Origin: Solea solea
Lineage: Eukaryota > Chordata > Actinopteri > Pleuronectiformes > Soleidae
Length of the DNA: 64,000 nucleotides
Assembly (NCBI RefSeq): GCF_958295425.1
Contig: NW_026704082.1
Coordinates: forward strand, 174,501-238,500
Direction: 5' to 3'
Shown: in pieces, positions 38,246-53,639 of the stretch
Position numbering within the stretch: position 1 is the stretch's first letter
Layout of the letters: every line of letters begins with the position of its first letter
Made by a program: the position numbers and the translations under genes
The notes under the pieces: generated by a model
Databases searched by the model: none
Seen by the model: only the letters and a program-made list of their open reading frames with translations
What the model was told of the DNA's origin: nothing

Positions 38246-40489
38246 AAATCAAACACTGAGGTTACAGAAGTATATCTTATAAGATGTTAACTTTATTTGT
38301 GAGGTTTGTTATGGGACAGTAGAAAATTGAAAAAAAATCAGAAAACAGCCGTATACTTGCTGAATGCGCACAAAACAGACACAAATAGAAAAACACATCC
38401 AAACAGTGAAATCATTGCAAAATCAAACACTGAGGTTACAGAAGTATATCTTATAAGATGTTAACTTTATTAGTGAGGTTTATGTTATGGGACAGTAGAA
38501 AATTGAAAAAAATCAGAAAACAGCCGTATACTTGCTGAATGTGCACAAACACAGACACACATAGAAAAACACATCCAAACAGTGAAATCATTGCAAAATC
38601 AAACACTGAAGGCATATAACTATATCTTATAAGATGTTAACTTTATTTGTGAGGTTTATGTTATGGGACAGTAGAAAATTGAAAAAAATCAGAAAACAGC
38701 CGTATACTTGCTGAATGTGCACAAAACAGACACAAATAGAAAAACACATCCAAACAGTGAAATCATTGCAAAATCAAACACTGACGGCATATAACTATAT
38801 CTTATAAGATTTTAACTTTATTTGTGAGGTTTATGTTATGGGACAGTAGAAAATTGAAAAAAATCTGAAAACAGCCGTATACTTGCTGAATGTGCACAAA
38901 ACAGACACAAATAGAAAAACACATCCAAACAGTCAAATCATTGCAAAATCAAACACTGAGGTTACAGAAGTATATCTTATAAGATGTTAACTTTATTTGT
39001 GAGGTTTGTTATGGGACAGTAGAAAATTGAAAAAAAATCAGAAAACAGCCGTATACTTGCTGAATGCGCACAAAACAGACACAAATAGAAAAACACATCC
39101 AAACAGTGAAATCATTGCAAAATCAAACACTGAGGTTACAGAAGTATATCTTATAAGATGTTAACTTTATTTGTGAGGTTTATCTTATGGGACAGTAGAA
39201 AATTGAAAAAAATCAGAAAACAGCCGTATACTTGCTGAATGTGGACAAAAACAGACACAAATAGAAAAACACATCCAAACAGTGAAATCATTGCAAAATC
39301 AAACACTGAGGTTACAGAAGTATATCTTATAAGATGTTAACTTTATTAGTGAGGTTTATGTTATGGGACAGTAGAAAATTGAAAAAAATCAGAAAACAGC
39401 CGTATACTTGCTGAATGTGCACAAAACAGACACAAATAGAAAAACACATCCAAACCGTGAAATCATTGCAAAATCAAACACTGAGGTTACAGAAGTATAT
39501 CTTATAAGATGTTAACTTTATTTGTGAGGTTTATGTTATGGGACAGTAGAAAATTGAAAAAAATCAGAAAACAGCCGTTTACTTGCTGAATGTGGACAAA
39601 AACAGACACAAATAGAAAAACACATCCAAACAGTGAAATCATTGCAAAATCAAACACTGAGGTTACAGAAGTATATCTTATAAGATGTTAACTTTATTTG
39701 TGAGGTTTATGTTATGGGACAGTAGAAAATTGAAAAAAATCAGAAAACAGCCGTATACTTGCTGAATGTGCACAAACACAGACACACATAGAAAAACACA
39801 TCCAAACAGTGAAATCATTGCAAAATCAAACACTGAAGGCATATAACTATATCTTATAAGATGTTAACTTTATTTGTGAGGTTTATGTTATGGGACAGTA
39901 GAAAATTGAAAAAAATCAGAAAACAGCCGTATACTTGCTGAATGTGCACAAAAACAGACACAAATAGAAAAACACATCCAAACAGTGAAATCATTGCAAA
40001 ATCAAACACTGAAGGCATATAACTATATCTTATAAGATGTTAACTTTATTTGTGAGGTTTATGTTATGGGACAGTAGAAAATTGAAAAAAATCAGAAAAC
40101 AGCCGTATACTTGCTGAATGTGCACAAAACAGACACACATAGAAAAACACATCCAAACAGTGAAATCATTGCAAAATCAAACACTGACGGCATATAACTA
40201 TATCTTATAAGATTTTAGCTTTATTTGTGAGGTTTATGTTATGGGACAGTAGAAAATTGAAAAAAATCAGAAAACAGCCGTATACTTGCTGAATGTGCAC
40301 AAAAACAGACACAAATAGAAAAACACATCCAAACAGTGAAATCATTGCAAAATCAAACACTGAGGTTACAGAAGTATATCTTATAAGATTTTAACTTTAT
40401 TTGTGACGTTTATGTTATGGGACAGTAGAAAATTGAAAAAAATCAGAAAACAGCGGTATACTTGCTGAATGTGCACAAAAACAGACACA

Positions 40490-42240
40490 AATAGAAAAAC
40501 ACATCCAAACAGTGAAATCATTGCAAAATCAAACACTGAAGGCATATAACTATATCTTACAAGATGATAAATTTATTTGTGAGGTTTATGTTATGGGACA
40601 GTAGAAAATTGAAAAAAATCAGAAAACAGCCGTATACTTGCTGAATGTGCACAAAACAGACACAAATAGAAAAACACATCCAAACAGTGAAATCATTGCA
40701 AAATCAAAAACTGAGGTTACAGAAGTATATCTTATAAGATGTTAACTTTATTTGTGAGGTTTGTTATGGGACAGTAGAAAATTGAAAAAAAATCAGAAAA
40801 CAGCCGTATACTTGCTGAATGCGCACAAAACAGACACAAATAGAAAAACACATCCAAACAGTGAAATCATTGCAAAATCCAACACTGACGGCATATAACT
40901 ATATCTTATAAGATTTTAACTTTATTTGTGAGGTTTATGTTATGGGACAGTAGAAAATTGAAAAAAATCAGAAAACAGCCGTATACTTGCTGAATGTGCA
41001 CAAAAACAGACACAAATAGAAAAACACATCCAAACAGTGAAATCATTGCAAAATCAAACACTGAGGTTACAGAAGTATATCTTATAAGATGTTAACTTTA
41101 TTTGTGAGGTTTGTTATGGGACAGTAGAAAATTGAAAAAAAATCAGAAAACAGCCGTATACTTGCTGAATGCGCACAAAACAGACACAAATAGAAAAACC
41201 CATCCAAACAGTGAAATCATTGCAAAATCAAACACTGAGGTTACAGAAGTATATCTTATAAGATGTTAACTTTATTTGTGAGGTTTATCTTATGGGACAG
41301 TAGAAAATTGAAAAAAATCAGAAAACAGCCGTATACTTGCTGAATGTGGACAAAAACAGACACAAATAGAAAAACACATCCAAACAGTGAAATCATTGCA
41401 AAATCAAACACTGAAGGCATATAACTATATCTTACAAGATGATAAATTTATTTGTGAGGTTTATGTTATGGGACAGTAGAAAATTGAAAAAAATCAGAAA
41501 ACAGCCGTATACTTGCTGAATGTGCACAAAACAGACACAAATAGAAAAACACATCCAAACAGTGAAATCATTGCAAAATCAAAAACTGAGGTTACAGAAG
41601 TATATCTTATAAGATGTTAACTTTATTTGTGAGGTTTGTTATGGGACAGTAGAAAATTGAAAAAAAATCAGAAAACAGCCGTATACTTGCTGAATGCGCA
41701 CAAAACAGACACAAATAGAAAAACACATCCAAACAGTGAAATCATTGCAAAATCCAACACTGACGGCATATAACTATATCTTATAAGATTTTAACTTTAT
41801 TTGTGAGGTTTATGTTATGGGACAGTAGAAAATTGAAAAAAATCAGAAAACAGCCGTATACTTGCTGAATGTGCACAAAAACAGACACAAATAGAAAAAC
41901 ACATCCAAACAGTGAAATCATTGCAAAATCAAACACTGAGGTTACAGAAGTATATCTTATAAGATGTTAACTTTATTTGTGAGGTTTGTTATGGGACAGT
42001 AGAAAATTGAAAAAAAATCAGAAAACAGCCGTATACTTGCTGAATGCGCACAAAACAGACACAAATAGAAAAACCCATCCAAACAGTGAAATCATTGCAA
42101 AATCAAACACTGAGGTTACAGAAGTATATCTTATAAGATGTTAACTTTATTTGTGAGGTTTATCTTATGGGACAGTAGAAAATTGAAAAAAATCAGAAAA
42201 CAGCCGTATACTTGCTGAATGTGGACAAAAACAGACACAA
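40490..42240 (+). repeat. Five-monomer tandem duplication (875 bp)
   Basis: The cttacaagatgataaattt unit at 40556 recurs at 41431. It is followed in both copies by the aaaactgagg unit, the gtttgttatggg unit, the aatccaacac/gacggc unit, a consensus-like unit, and the aaacccatcc and gtttatcttatggg units, all at an offset of 875 bp. Several of the five monomers are one or two bases short, which explains 875 rather than 880. The match stops near 42,280, where the second copy has gacggcagataac. Confidence 0.87.
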
Positions 42241-45200
42241 ATAGAAAAACACATCCAAACAGTGAAATCATTGCAAAATCAAACACTGACGGCAGATAAC
42301 TATATCTTATAAGATTTTAACTTTATTTGTGAGGTTTATGTTATGGGACAGTAGAAAATTGAAAAAAATCAGAAAACAGCCGTATACTTGCTGAATGTGC
42401 ACAAAAACAGACACAAATAGAAAAACACATCCAAACAGTCAAATCATTGCAAAATCAAACACTGAGGTTACAGAAGTATATCTTATAAGATGTTAACTTT
42501 ATTTGTGAGGTTTGTTATGGGACAGTAGAAAATTGAAAAAAAATCAGAAAACAGCCGTATACTTGCTGAATGCGCACAAAACAGACACAAATAGAAAAAC
42601 ACATCCAAACAGTGAAATCATTGCAAAATCAAACACTGACGGCATATAACTATATCTTATAAGATTTTAACTTTATTTGTGAGGTTTATGTTATGGGACA
42701 GTAGAAAATTGAAAAAAATCAGAAAACAGCCGTATACTTGCTGAATGCGCACAAAACAGACACAAATAGAAAAACACATCCAAACAGTGAAATCATTGCA
42801 AAATCAAACACTGAGGTTACAGAAGTATATCTTATAAGATGTTAACTTTATTTGTGAGGTTTATCTTATGGGACAGTAGAAAATTGAAAAAAATCAGAAA
42901 ACAGCCGTATACTTGCTGAATGTGGACAAAATCAGACACAAATAGAAAAACACATCCAAACAGTGAAATCATTGCAAAATCAAACACTGAGGTTACAGAA
43001 GTATATCTTATAAGATGTTAACTTTATTTGTGAGGTTTATCTTATGGGACAGTAGAAAATTGAAAAAAATCAGAAAACAGCCGTATACTTGCTGAATGTG
43101 GACAAAAACAGACACAAATAGAAAAACACATCCAAACAGTGAAATCATTGCAAAATCAAACACTGAGGTTACAGAAGTATATCTTATAAGATGTTAACTT
43201 TATTAGTGAGGTTTATGTTATGGGACAGTAGAAAATTGAAAAAAATCAGAAAACAGCCGTATACTTGCTGAATGTGCACAAAACAGACACAAATAGAAAA
43301 ACACATCCAAACCGTGAAATCATTGCAAAATCAAACACTGAGGTTACAGAAGTATATCTTATAAGATGTTAACTTTATTTGTGAGGTTTATGTTATGGGA
43401 CAGTAGAAAATTGAAAAAAATCAGAAAACAGCCGTTTACTTGCTGAATGTGGACAAAAACAGACACAAATAGAAAAACACATCCAAACAGTGAAATCATT
43501 GCAAAATCAAACACTGAGGTTACAGAAGTATATCTTATAAGATGTTAACTTTATTTGTGAGGTTTATGTTATGGGACAGTAGAAAATTGAAAAAAATCAG
43601 AAAACAGCCGTATACTTGCTGAATGTGCACAAACACAGACACACATAGAAAAACACATCCAAACAGTGAAATCATTGCAAAATCAAACACTGAAGGCATA
43701 TAACTATATCTTATAAGATGTTAACTTTATTTGTGAGGTTTATGTTATGGGACAGTAGAAAATTGAAAAAAATCAGAAAACAGCCGTATACTTGCTGAAT
43801 GTGCACAAAAACAGACACAAATAGAAAAACACATCCAAACAGTGAAATCATTGCAAAATCAAACACTGAGGTTACAGAAGTATATCTTATAAGATTTTAA
43901 CTTTATTTGTGACGTTTATGTTATGGGACAGTAGAAAATTGAAAAAAATCAGAAAACAGCGGTATACTTGCTGAATGTGCACAAAAACAGACACAAATAG
44001 AAAAACACATCCAAACAGTGAAATCATTGCAAAATCAAACACTGAAGGCATATAACTATATCTTACAAGATGATAAATTTATTTGTGAGGTTTATGTTAT
44101 GGGACAGTAGAAAATTGAAAAAAATCAGAAAACAGCCGTATACTTGCTGAATGTGCACAAAACAGACACAAATAGAAAAACACATCCAAACAGTGAAATC
44201 ATTGCAAAATCAAAAACTGAGGTTACAGAAGTATATCTTATAAGATGTTAACTTTATTTGTGAGGTTTGTTATGGGACAGTAGAAAATTGAAAAAAAATC
44301 AGAAAACAGCCGTATACTTGCTGAATGCGCACAAAACAGACACAAATAGAAAAACACATCCAAACAGTGAAATCATTGCAAAATCAAACACTGACGGCAT
44401 ATAACTATATCTTATAAGATTTTAACTTTATTTGTGAGGTTTATGTTATGGGACAGTAGAAAATTGAAAAAAATCAGAAAACAGCCGTATACTTGCTGAA
44501 TGTGCACAAAAACAGACACAAATAGAAAAACACATCCAAACAGTGAAATCATTGCAAAATCAAACACTGAGGTTACAGAAGTATATCTTATAAGATGTTA
44601 ACTTTATTTGTGAGGTTTGTTATGGGACAGTAGAAAATTGAAAAAAAATCAGAAAACAGCCGTATACTTGCTGAATGCGCACAAAACAGACACAAATAGA
44701 AAAACCCATCCAAACAGTGAAATCATTGCAAAATCAAACACTGAGGTTACAGAAGTATATCTTATAAGATGTTAACTTTATTTGTGAGGTTTATCTTATG
44801 GGACAGTAGAAAATTGAAAAAAATCAGAAAACAGCCGTATATACTTGCTGAATGTGGACAAAAACAGACACAAATAGAAAAACACATCCAAACAGTGAAA
44901 TCATTGCAAAATCAAACACTGACGGCATATAACTATATCTTATAAGATTTTAACTTTATTTGTGAGGTTTATGTTATGGGACAGTAGAAAATTGAAAAAA
45001 ATCAGAAAACAGCCGTATACTTGCTGAATGTGCACAAAAACAGACACAAATAGAAAAACACATCCAAACAGTCAAATCATTGCAAAATCAAACACTGAGG
45101 TTACAGAAGTATATCTTATAAGATGTTAACTTTATTTGTGAGGTTTGTTATGGGACAGTAGAAAATTGAAAAAAAATCAGAAAACAGCCGTATACTTGCT

Positions 45201-46255
45201 GAATGCGCACAAAACAGACACAAATAGAAAAACACATCCAAACAGTGAAATCATTGCAAAATCAAACACTGACGGCATATAACTATATCTTATAAGATTT
45301 TAACTTTATTTGTGAGGTTTATGTTATGGGACAGTAGAAAATTGAAAAAAATCAGAAAACAGCCGTATACTTGCTGAATGCGCACAAAACAGACACAAAT
45401 AGAAAAACACATCCAAACAGTGAAATCATTGCAAAATCAAACACTGAGGTTACAGAAGTATATCTTATAAGATGTTAACTTTATTTGTGAGGTTTATCTT
45501 ATGGGACAGTAGAAAATTGAAAAAAATCAGAAAACAGCCGTATACTTGCTGAATGTGGACAAAATCAGACACAAATAGAAAAACACATCCAAACAGTGAA
45601 ATCATTGCAAAATCAAACACTGAGGTTACAGAAGTATATCTTATAAGATGTTAACTTTATTTGTGAGGTTTATCTTATGGGACAGTAGAAAATTGAAAAA
45701 AATCAGAAAACAGCCGTATACTTGCTGAATGTGGACAAAAACAGACACAAATAGAAAAACACATCCAAACAGTGAAATCATTGCAAAATCAAACACTGAG
45801 GTTACAGAAGTATATCTTATAAGATGTTAACTTTATTAGTGAGGTTTATGTTATGGGACAGTAGAAAATTGAAAAAAATCAGAAAACAGCCGTATACTTG
45901 CTGAATGTGCACAAAACAGACACAAATAGAAAAACACATCCAAACCGTGAAATCATTGCAAAATCAAACACTGAGGTTACAGAAGTATATCTTATAAGAT
46001 GTTAACTTTATTTGTGAGGTTTATGTTATGGGACAGTAGAAAATTGAAAAAAATCAGAAAACAGCCGTTTACTTGCTGAATGTGGACAAAAACAGACACA
46101 AATAGAAAAACACATCCAAACAGTGAAATCATTGCAAAATCAAACACTGAGGTTACAGAAGTATATCTTATAAGATGTTAACTTTATTTGTGAGGTTTAT
46201 GTTATGGGACAGTAGAAAATTGAAAAAAATCAGAAAACAGCCGTATACTTGCTGA
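41350..46255 (+). repeat. 15-monomer HOR in two adjacent copies (2,631 bp)
   Basis: Roughly 41,350-43,620 recurs at 43,981-46,255. Anchors are cttacaagatgataaattt (41431 and 44062), the aaacccatcc unit, the cagtcaaatc unit, the gtggacaaaatcag unit, the ttattagtgagg unit, the caaaccgtg unit and the gccgtttacttgc unit (43434 and 46067). The offset grows from 2,631 to 2,633 at about 44,838, where the second copy has ccgtatatac with an added TA. Parts of the same series also occur near 39.0-39.8 kb and 52.1-52.8 kb, so this HOR family spans about 13 kb. Confidence 0.86.
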
Positions 46256-48659
46256 ATGTGCACAAAAACAGACACAAATAGAAAAACACATCCAAACAGT
46301 GAAATCATTGCAAAATCAAACACTGAAGGCATATAACTATATCTTATAAGATGTTAACTTTATTTGTGAGGTTTATGTTATGGGACAGTAGAAAATTGAA
46401 AAAAATCAGAAAACAGCCGTATACTTGCTGAATGTGCACAAAACAGACACACATAGAAAAACACATCCAAACAGTGAAATCATTGCAAAATCAAACACTG
46501 ACGGCATATAACTATATCTTATAAGATTTTAGCTTTATTTGTGAGGTTTATGTTATGGGACAGTAGAAAATTGAAAAAAATCAGAAAACAGCCGTATACT
46601 TGCTGAATGTGCACAAAAACAGACACAAATAGAAAAACACATCCAAACAGTGAAATCATTGCAAAATCAAACACTGAGGTTACAGAAGTATATCTTATAA
46701 GATTTTAACTTTATTTGTGACGTTTATGTTATGGGACAGTAGAAAATTGAAAAAAATCAGAAAACAGCGGTATACTTGCTGAATGTGCACAAAAACAGAC
46801 ACAAATAGAAAAACACATCCAAACAGTGAAATCATTGCAAAATCAAACACTGAAGGCATATAACTATATCTTACAAGATGATAAATTTATTTGTGAGGTT
46901 TATGTTATGGGACAGTAGAAAATTGAAAAAAATCAGAAAACAGCCGTATACTTGCTGAATGTGCACAAAACAGACACAAATAGAAAAACACATCCAAACA
47001 GTGAAATCATTGCAAAATCAAAAACTGAGGTTACAGAAGTATATCTTATAAGATTTTAACTTTATTTGTGAGGTTTATGTTATGGGACAGTAGAAAATTG
47101 AAAAAAATCAGAAAACAGCCGTATACTTGCTGAATGTGCACAAAAACAGACACAAATAGAAAAACACATCCAAACAGTGAAATCATTGCAAAATCAAACA
47201 CTGAGGTGACAGAAGTATATCTTATAAGATTTTAACTTTATTTGTGACGTTTATGTTATGGGACAGTAGAAAATTGAAAAAAATCAGAAAACAGCGGTAT
47301 ACTTGCTGAATGTGCACAAAAACAGACACAAATAGAAAAACACATCCAAACAGTGAAATCATTGCAAAATCAAACACTGAAGGCATATAACTATATCTTA
47401 CAAGATGTTAAATTTATTTGTGAGGTTTATGTTATGGGACAGTAGAAAATTGAAAAAAATCAGAAAACAGCCGTATACTTGCTGAATGTGCACAAAACAG
47501 ACACAAATAGAAAAACACATCCAAACAGTGAAATCATTGCAAAATCAAACACTGAGGTTACAGAAGTATATCTTATAAGATGTTAACTTTATTTGTGAGG
47601 TTTATGTTATGGGACAGTAGAAAATTGAAAAAAATCAGAAAACAGCCGTATACTTGCTGAATGCGCACAAAAACAGACACAAATAGAAAAACACATCCAA
47701 ACAGTGAAATCATTGCAAAATCAAACACTGAAGGCATATAACTATATCTTATAAGATGTTAACTTTATTTGTGAGGTTTATGTTATGGGACAGTAGAAAA
47801 TTGAAAAAAATCAGAAAACAGCCGTATACTTGCTGAATGTGCACAAAACAGACACAAATAGAAAAACACATCCAAACAGTGAAATCATTGCAAAATCAAA
47901 CACTGACGGCATATAACTATATCTTATAAGATTTTAGCTTTATTTGTGAGGTTTATGTTATGGGACAGTAGAAAATTGAAAAAAATCAGAAAACAGCCGT
48001 ATACTTGCTGAATGCGCACAAAAACAGACACAAATAGAAAAACACATCCAAACAGTGAAATCATTGCAAAATCAAACACTGAGGTTACAGAAGTATATCT
48101 TATAAGATGTTAACTTTATTTGTGAGGTTTGTTATGGGACAGTAGAAAATTGAAAAAAAATCAGAAAACAGCCGTATACTTGCTGAATGTGCACAAAAAC
48201 AGACGCAAATAGAAAAACACATCCAAACAGTGAAATCATTGCAAAATCAAACACTGAGGTTACAGAAGTATATCTTATAAGATGTTAACTTTATTTGTGA
48301 GGTTTATGTTATGGGACAGTAGAAAATTGAAAAAAATCAGAAAACAGCCGTATACTTGCTGAATGCGCACAAAAACAGACACAAATAGAAAAACACATCC
48401 AAACAGTGAAATCATTGCAAAATCAAACACTGACGGCATATAACTATATCTTATAAGATTTTAACTTTATTTGTGAGGTTTATGTTATGGGACAGTAGAA
48501 AATTGAAAAAAATCAGAAAACAGCCGTATACTTGCTGAATGTGCACAAAAACAGACACAAATAGAAAAACACATCCAAACAGTCAAATCATTGCAAAATC
48601 AAACACTGAGGTTACAGAAGTATATCTTATAAGACGTTAACTTTATTTGTGAGGTTTAT

Positions 48660-51420
48660 GTTATGGGACAGTAGAAAATTGGAAAAAAATAGGAAACAGC
48701 CGTATACTTGCTGAATGTGCACAAAACAGACACAAATAGAAAAACACATCCAAACAGTGAAATCATTGCAAAATCAAACACTGAGGTTACAGAAGTATAT
48801 CTTATAAGATTTTAACTTTATTTGTGACGTTTATGTTATGGGACACTAGAAAATTTAAAAAAATCAGAAAACAGCGGTATACTTGCTGAATGTGCACAAA
48901 AACAGACACAAATAGAAAAACACATCCAGACAGTGAAATCATTGCAAAATCAAACACTGAGGTTACAGAAGTATATCTTATAAGATGTTAACTTTATTTG
49001 TGAGGTTTATGTTATGGGACAGTAGAAAATTGAAAAAAATCAGAAAACAGCCGTATACTTGCTGAATGCGCACAAAAACAGACACAAATAGAAAAACACA
49101 TCCAAACAGTGAAATCATTGCAAAATCAAACACTGACGGCATATAACTATATCTTATAAGATTTTAACTTTATTTGTGAGGTTTATGTTATGGGACAGTA
49201 GAAAATTGAAAAAAATCAGAAAACAGCCGTATACTTGCTGAATGTGCACAAAAACAGACACAAATAGAAAAACACATCCAAACAGTCAAATCATTGCAAA
49301 ATCAAACACTGAGGTTACAGAAGTATATCTTATAAGATTTTAACTTTATTTGTGACGTTTATGTTATGGGACACTAGAAAATTTAAAAAAATCAGAAAAC
49401 AGCGGTATACTTGCTGAATGTGCACAAAAACAGACACAAATAGAAAAGCACATCCAGACAGTGAAATCATTGCAAAATCAAACACTGAGGTTACAGAAGT
49501 ATATCTTATAAGATTTTAACTTTATTTGTGAGGTTTATGTTATGGGACAGTAGAAAATTGAAAAAAATCAGAAAACAGCCGTATACTTGCTGAATGCGCA
49601 CAAAAACAGACACAAATAGAAAAACACATCCAAACAGTGAAATCATTGCAAAATCAAACACTGAAGGCATATAACTATATCTTATAAGATGTTAACTTTA
49701 TTTGTGAGGTTTATGTTATGGGACAGTAGAAAATTGAAAAAAATCAGAAAACAGCCGTATACTTGCTGAATGTGCACAAAACAGACACAAATAGAAAAAC
49801 ACATCCAAACAGTGAAATCATTGCAAAATCAAACACTGAGGTTACAGAAGTATATCTTATAAGATGTTAACTTTATTTGTGAGGTTTGTTATGGGTCAGT
49901 AGAAAATTGAAAAAAAATCAGAAAACAGCCGTATACTTGCTGAATGTGCACAAAAACAGACGCAAATAGAAAAACACATCCAAACAGTGAAATCATTGCA
50001 AAATCAAACACTGAGGTTACAGAAGTATATCTTATAAGATGTTAACTTTATTTGTGAGGTTTATGTTATGGGACAGTAGAAAATTGAAAAAAATCAGAAA
50101 ACAGCCGTATACTTGCTGAATGCGCACAAAAACAGACACAAATAGAAAAACACATCCAAACAGTGAAATCATTGCAAAATCAAACACTGACGGCATATAA
50201 CTATATCTTATAAGATTTTAACTTTATTTGTGAGGTTTATGTTATGGGACAGTAGAAAATTGAAAAAAATCAGAAAACAGCCGTATACTTGCTGAATGTG
50301 CACAAAAACAGACACAAATAAAAAAACACATCCAAACAGTCAAATCATTGCAAAATCAAACACTGAGGTTACAGAAGTATATCTTATAAGACGTTAACTT
50401 TATTTGTGAGGTTTATGTTATGGGACAGTAGAAAATTGGAAAAAAATAGGAAACAGCCGTATACTTGCTGAATGTGCACAAAACAGACACAAATAGAAAA
50501 ACACATCCAAACAGTGAAATCATTGCAAAATCAAACACTGAGGTTACAGAAGTATATCTTATAAGATTTTAACTTTATTTGTGACGTTTATGTTATGGGA
50601 CACTAGAAAATTTAAAAAAATCAGAAAACAGCGGTATACTTGCTGAATGTGCACAAAAACAGACACAAATAGAAAAACACATCCAGACAGTGAAATCATT
50701 GCAAAATCAAACACTGAGGTTACAGAAGTATATCTTATAAGATTTTAACTTTATTTGTGAGGTTTATGTTATGGGACAGTAGAAAATTGAAAAAAATCAG
50801 AAAACAGCCGTATATTTGCTGAATGTGCACAAAAACAGACACAAATAGAAAAACACATCCAAACAGTGAAATCATTGCAAAATCAAACACTGAGGTTACA
50901 GAAGTATATCTTATAAGATGTTAACTTTATTTGTGAGGTTTATGTTATGGGACAGTAGAAAATTGAAAAAAATCAGAAAACAGCCGTATACTTGCTGAAT
51001 GCGCACAAAAACAGACACAAATAGAAAAACACATCCAAACAGTGAAATCATTGCAAAATCAAACACTGACGGCATATAACTATATCTTATAAGATTTTAA
51101 CTTTATTTGTGAGGTTTATGTTATGGGACAGTAGAAAATTGAAAAAAATCAGAAAACAGCCGTATACTTGCTGAATGTGCACAAAAACAGACACAAATAG
51201 AAAAACACATCCAAACAGTCAAATCATTGCAAAATCAAACACTGAGGTTACAGAAGTATATCTTATAAGATTTTAACTTTATTTGTGACGTTTATGTTAT
51301 GGGACACTAGAAAATTTAAAAAAATCAGAAAACAGCGGTATACTTGCTGAATGTGCACAAAAACAGACACAAATAGAAAAGCACATCCAGACAGTGAAAT
51401 CATTGCAAAATCAAACACTG
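48660..51420 (+). repeat. 10-11 monomer HOR with gacactagaaaattt units
   Basis: The unusual unit containing aaaaaatagg then aaacagcc near 48,690 recurs 1,757 bp later near 50,448, with its neighbouring aagacgttaac variant. The gacactagaaaattt unit occurs at 48844, 49372, 50601 and 51305: 48844 to 50601 is 1,757 bp (ten monomers), and 49372 to 51305 is 1,933 bp (eleven). Other shared markers are cagcggtatac, ccagacag and aaaagcacatcc. Confidence 0.8.
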
Positions 51421-53402
51421 AGGTTACAGAAGTATATCTTATAAGATTTTAACTTTATTTGTGAGGTTTATGTTATGGGACAGTAGAAAATTGAAAAAAA
51501 TCAGAAAACAGCCGTATACTTGCTGAATGTGCACAAAAACAGACACAAATAGAAAAACACATCCAAACAGTGAAATCATTGCAAAATCAAACACTGAGGT
51601 TACAGAAGTATATCTTATAAGATTTTAACTTTATTTGTGACGTTTATGTTATGGGACAGTAGAAAATTGAAAAAAATCAGAAAACAGCTGTATACTTGCT
51701 GAATGTGCACAACAAAAGACACAAATAGAAAAACACATCCAGACAGTGAAATCATTGCAAAATCAAACACTGAGGTTACAGAAGTATATCTTATAAGATG
51801 TTAACTTTATTTGTGAGGTTTATGTTATGGGACAGTAGAAAATTGAAAAAAATCAGAAAACAGCCGTATACTTGCTGAATGCGCACAAAAACAGACACAA
51901 ATAGAAAAACACATCCAAACGGTGAAATCATTGCAAAATCAAACACTGACGGCATATAACTATATCTTATAAGATTTTAACTTTATTTGTGAGGTTTGTT
52001 ATGGGACAGTAGAAAATTGAAAAAAAATCAGAAAACAGCCGTATACTTGCTGAATGCGCACAAAACAGACACAAATAGAAAAACACATCCAAACAGTGAA
52101 ATCATTGCAAAATCAAACACTGAGGTTACAGAAGTATATCTTATAAGATGTTAACTTTATTTGTGAGGTTTATCTTATGGGACAGTAGAAAATTGAAAAA
52201 AATCAGAAAACAGCCGTATACTTGCTGAATGTCGACAAAAACAGACACAAATAGAAAAACACATCCAAACAGTGAAATCATTGCAAAATCAAACACTGAG
52301 GTTACAGAAGTATATCTTATAAGATGTTAACTTTATTAGTGAGGTTTATGTTATGGGACAGTAGAAAATTGAAAAAAATCAGAAAACAGCCGTATACTTG
52401 CTGAATGTGCACAAAACAGACACAAATAGAAAAACACATCCAAACAGTGAAATCATTGCAAAATCAAACACTGAGGTTACAGAAGTATATCTTATAAGAT
52501 GTTAACTTTATTTGTGAGGTTTATGTTATGGGACAGTAGAAAATTGAAAAAAATCAGAAAACAGCCGTTTACTTGCTGAATGTGGACAAAAACAGACACA
52601 AATAGAAAAACACATCCAAACAGTGAAATCATTGCAAAATCAAACACTGAGGTTACAGAAGTATATCTTATAAGATGTTAACTTTATTTGTGAGGTTTAT
52701 GTTATGGGACAGTAGAAAATTGAAAAAAATCAGAAAACAGCCGTATACTTGCTGAATGTGCACAAACACAGACACACATAGAAAAACACATCCAAACAGT
52801 GAAATCATTGCAAAATCAAACACTGAGGTTACAGAAGTATATCTTATAAGATGTTAACTTTATTTGTGAGGTTTATGTTATGGGACAGTAGAAAATTGAA
52901 AAAAATCAGAAAACAGCCGTATACTTGCTGAATGCGCACAAAAACAGACACAAATAGAAAAACACATCCAAACAGTGAAATCATTGCAAAATCAAACACT
53001 GAAGGCATATAACTATATCTTATAAGATGTTAACTTTATTTGTGAGGTTTATGTTATGGGACAGTAGAAAATTGAAAAAAATCAGAAAACAGCCGTATAC
53101 TTGCTGAATGTGCACAAAACAGACACAAATAGAAAAACACATCCAAACAGTGAAATCATTGCAAAATCAAACACTGACGGCATATAACTATATCTTATAA
53201 GATTTTAGCTTTATTTGTGAGGTTTATGTTATGGGACAGTAGAAAATTGAAAAAAATCAGAAAACAGCCGTATACTTGCTGAATGTGCACAAAAACAGAC
53301 GCAAATAGAAAAACACATCCAAACAGTGAAATCATTGCAAAATCAAACACTGAGGTTACAGAAGTATATCTTATAAGATGTTAACTTTATTTGTGAGGTT
53401 TA

Positions 53403-53578
53403 TGTTATGGGACAGTAGAAAATTGAAAAAAATCAGAAAACAGCCGTATACTTGCTGAATGTGCACAAAAACAGACACAAATAGAAAAACACATCCAAAC
53501 AGTGAAATCATTGCAAAATCAAACACTGAGGTTACAGAAGTATATCTTATAAGATGTTAACTTTATTTGTGAGGTTTA
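53403..53578 (+). repeat. Representative consensus monomer (176 bp)
   Basis: This unit matches the commonest state at each variable site and serves as a reference; unit position 1 is the t of tgttatggg. Hand count gives 77 A, 44 T, 30 G and 25 C. Visible elements by unit position: A runs at 17-20, 24-30, 35-38, 65-69, 83-87 and 113-116, at roughly helical spacing; GTATAC at 44-49; the palindrome TGTGCACA at 58-65; a variable linker at 126-139 (ggttacagaag here, aggcatataac or ggataaataac elsewhere); the 12-bp perfect palindrome ATCTTATAAGAT at 142-153; GTTAAC at 154-159. The only CpG is at 43-44. No CENP-B-box-like motif is present. Confidence 0.95.
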
Positions 53579-53639
53579 TGTTATGGGACAGTAGAAAATT
53601 GAAAAAAATCAGAAAACAGCCGTATACTTGCTGAATGTG

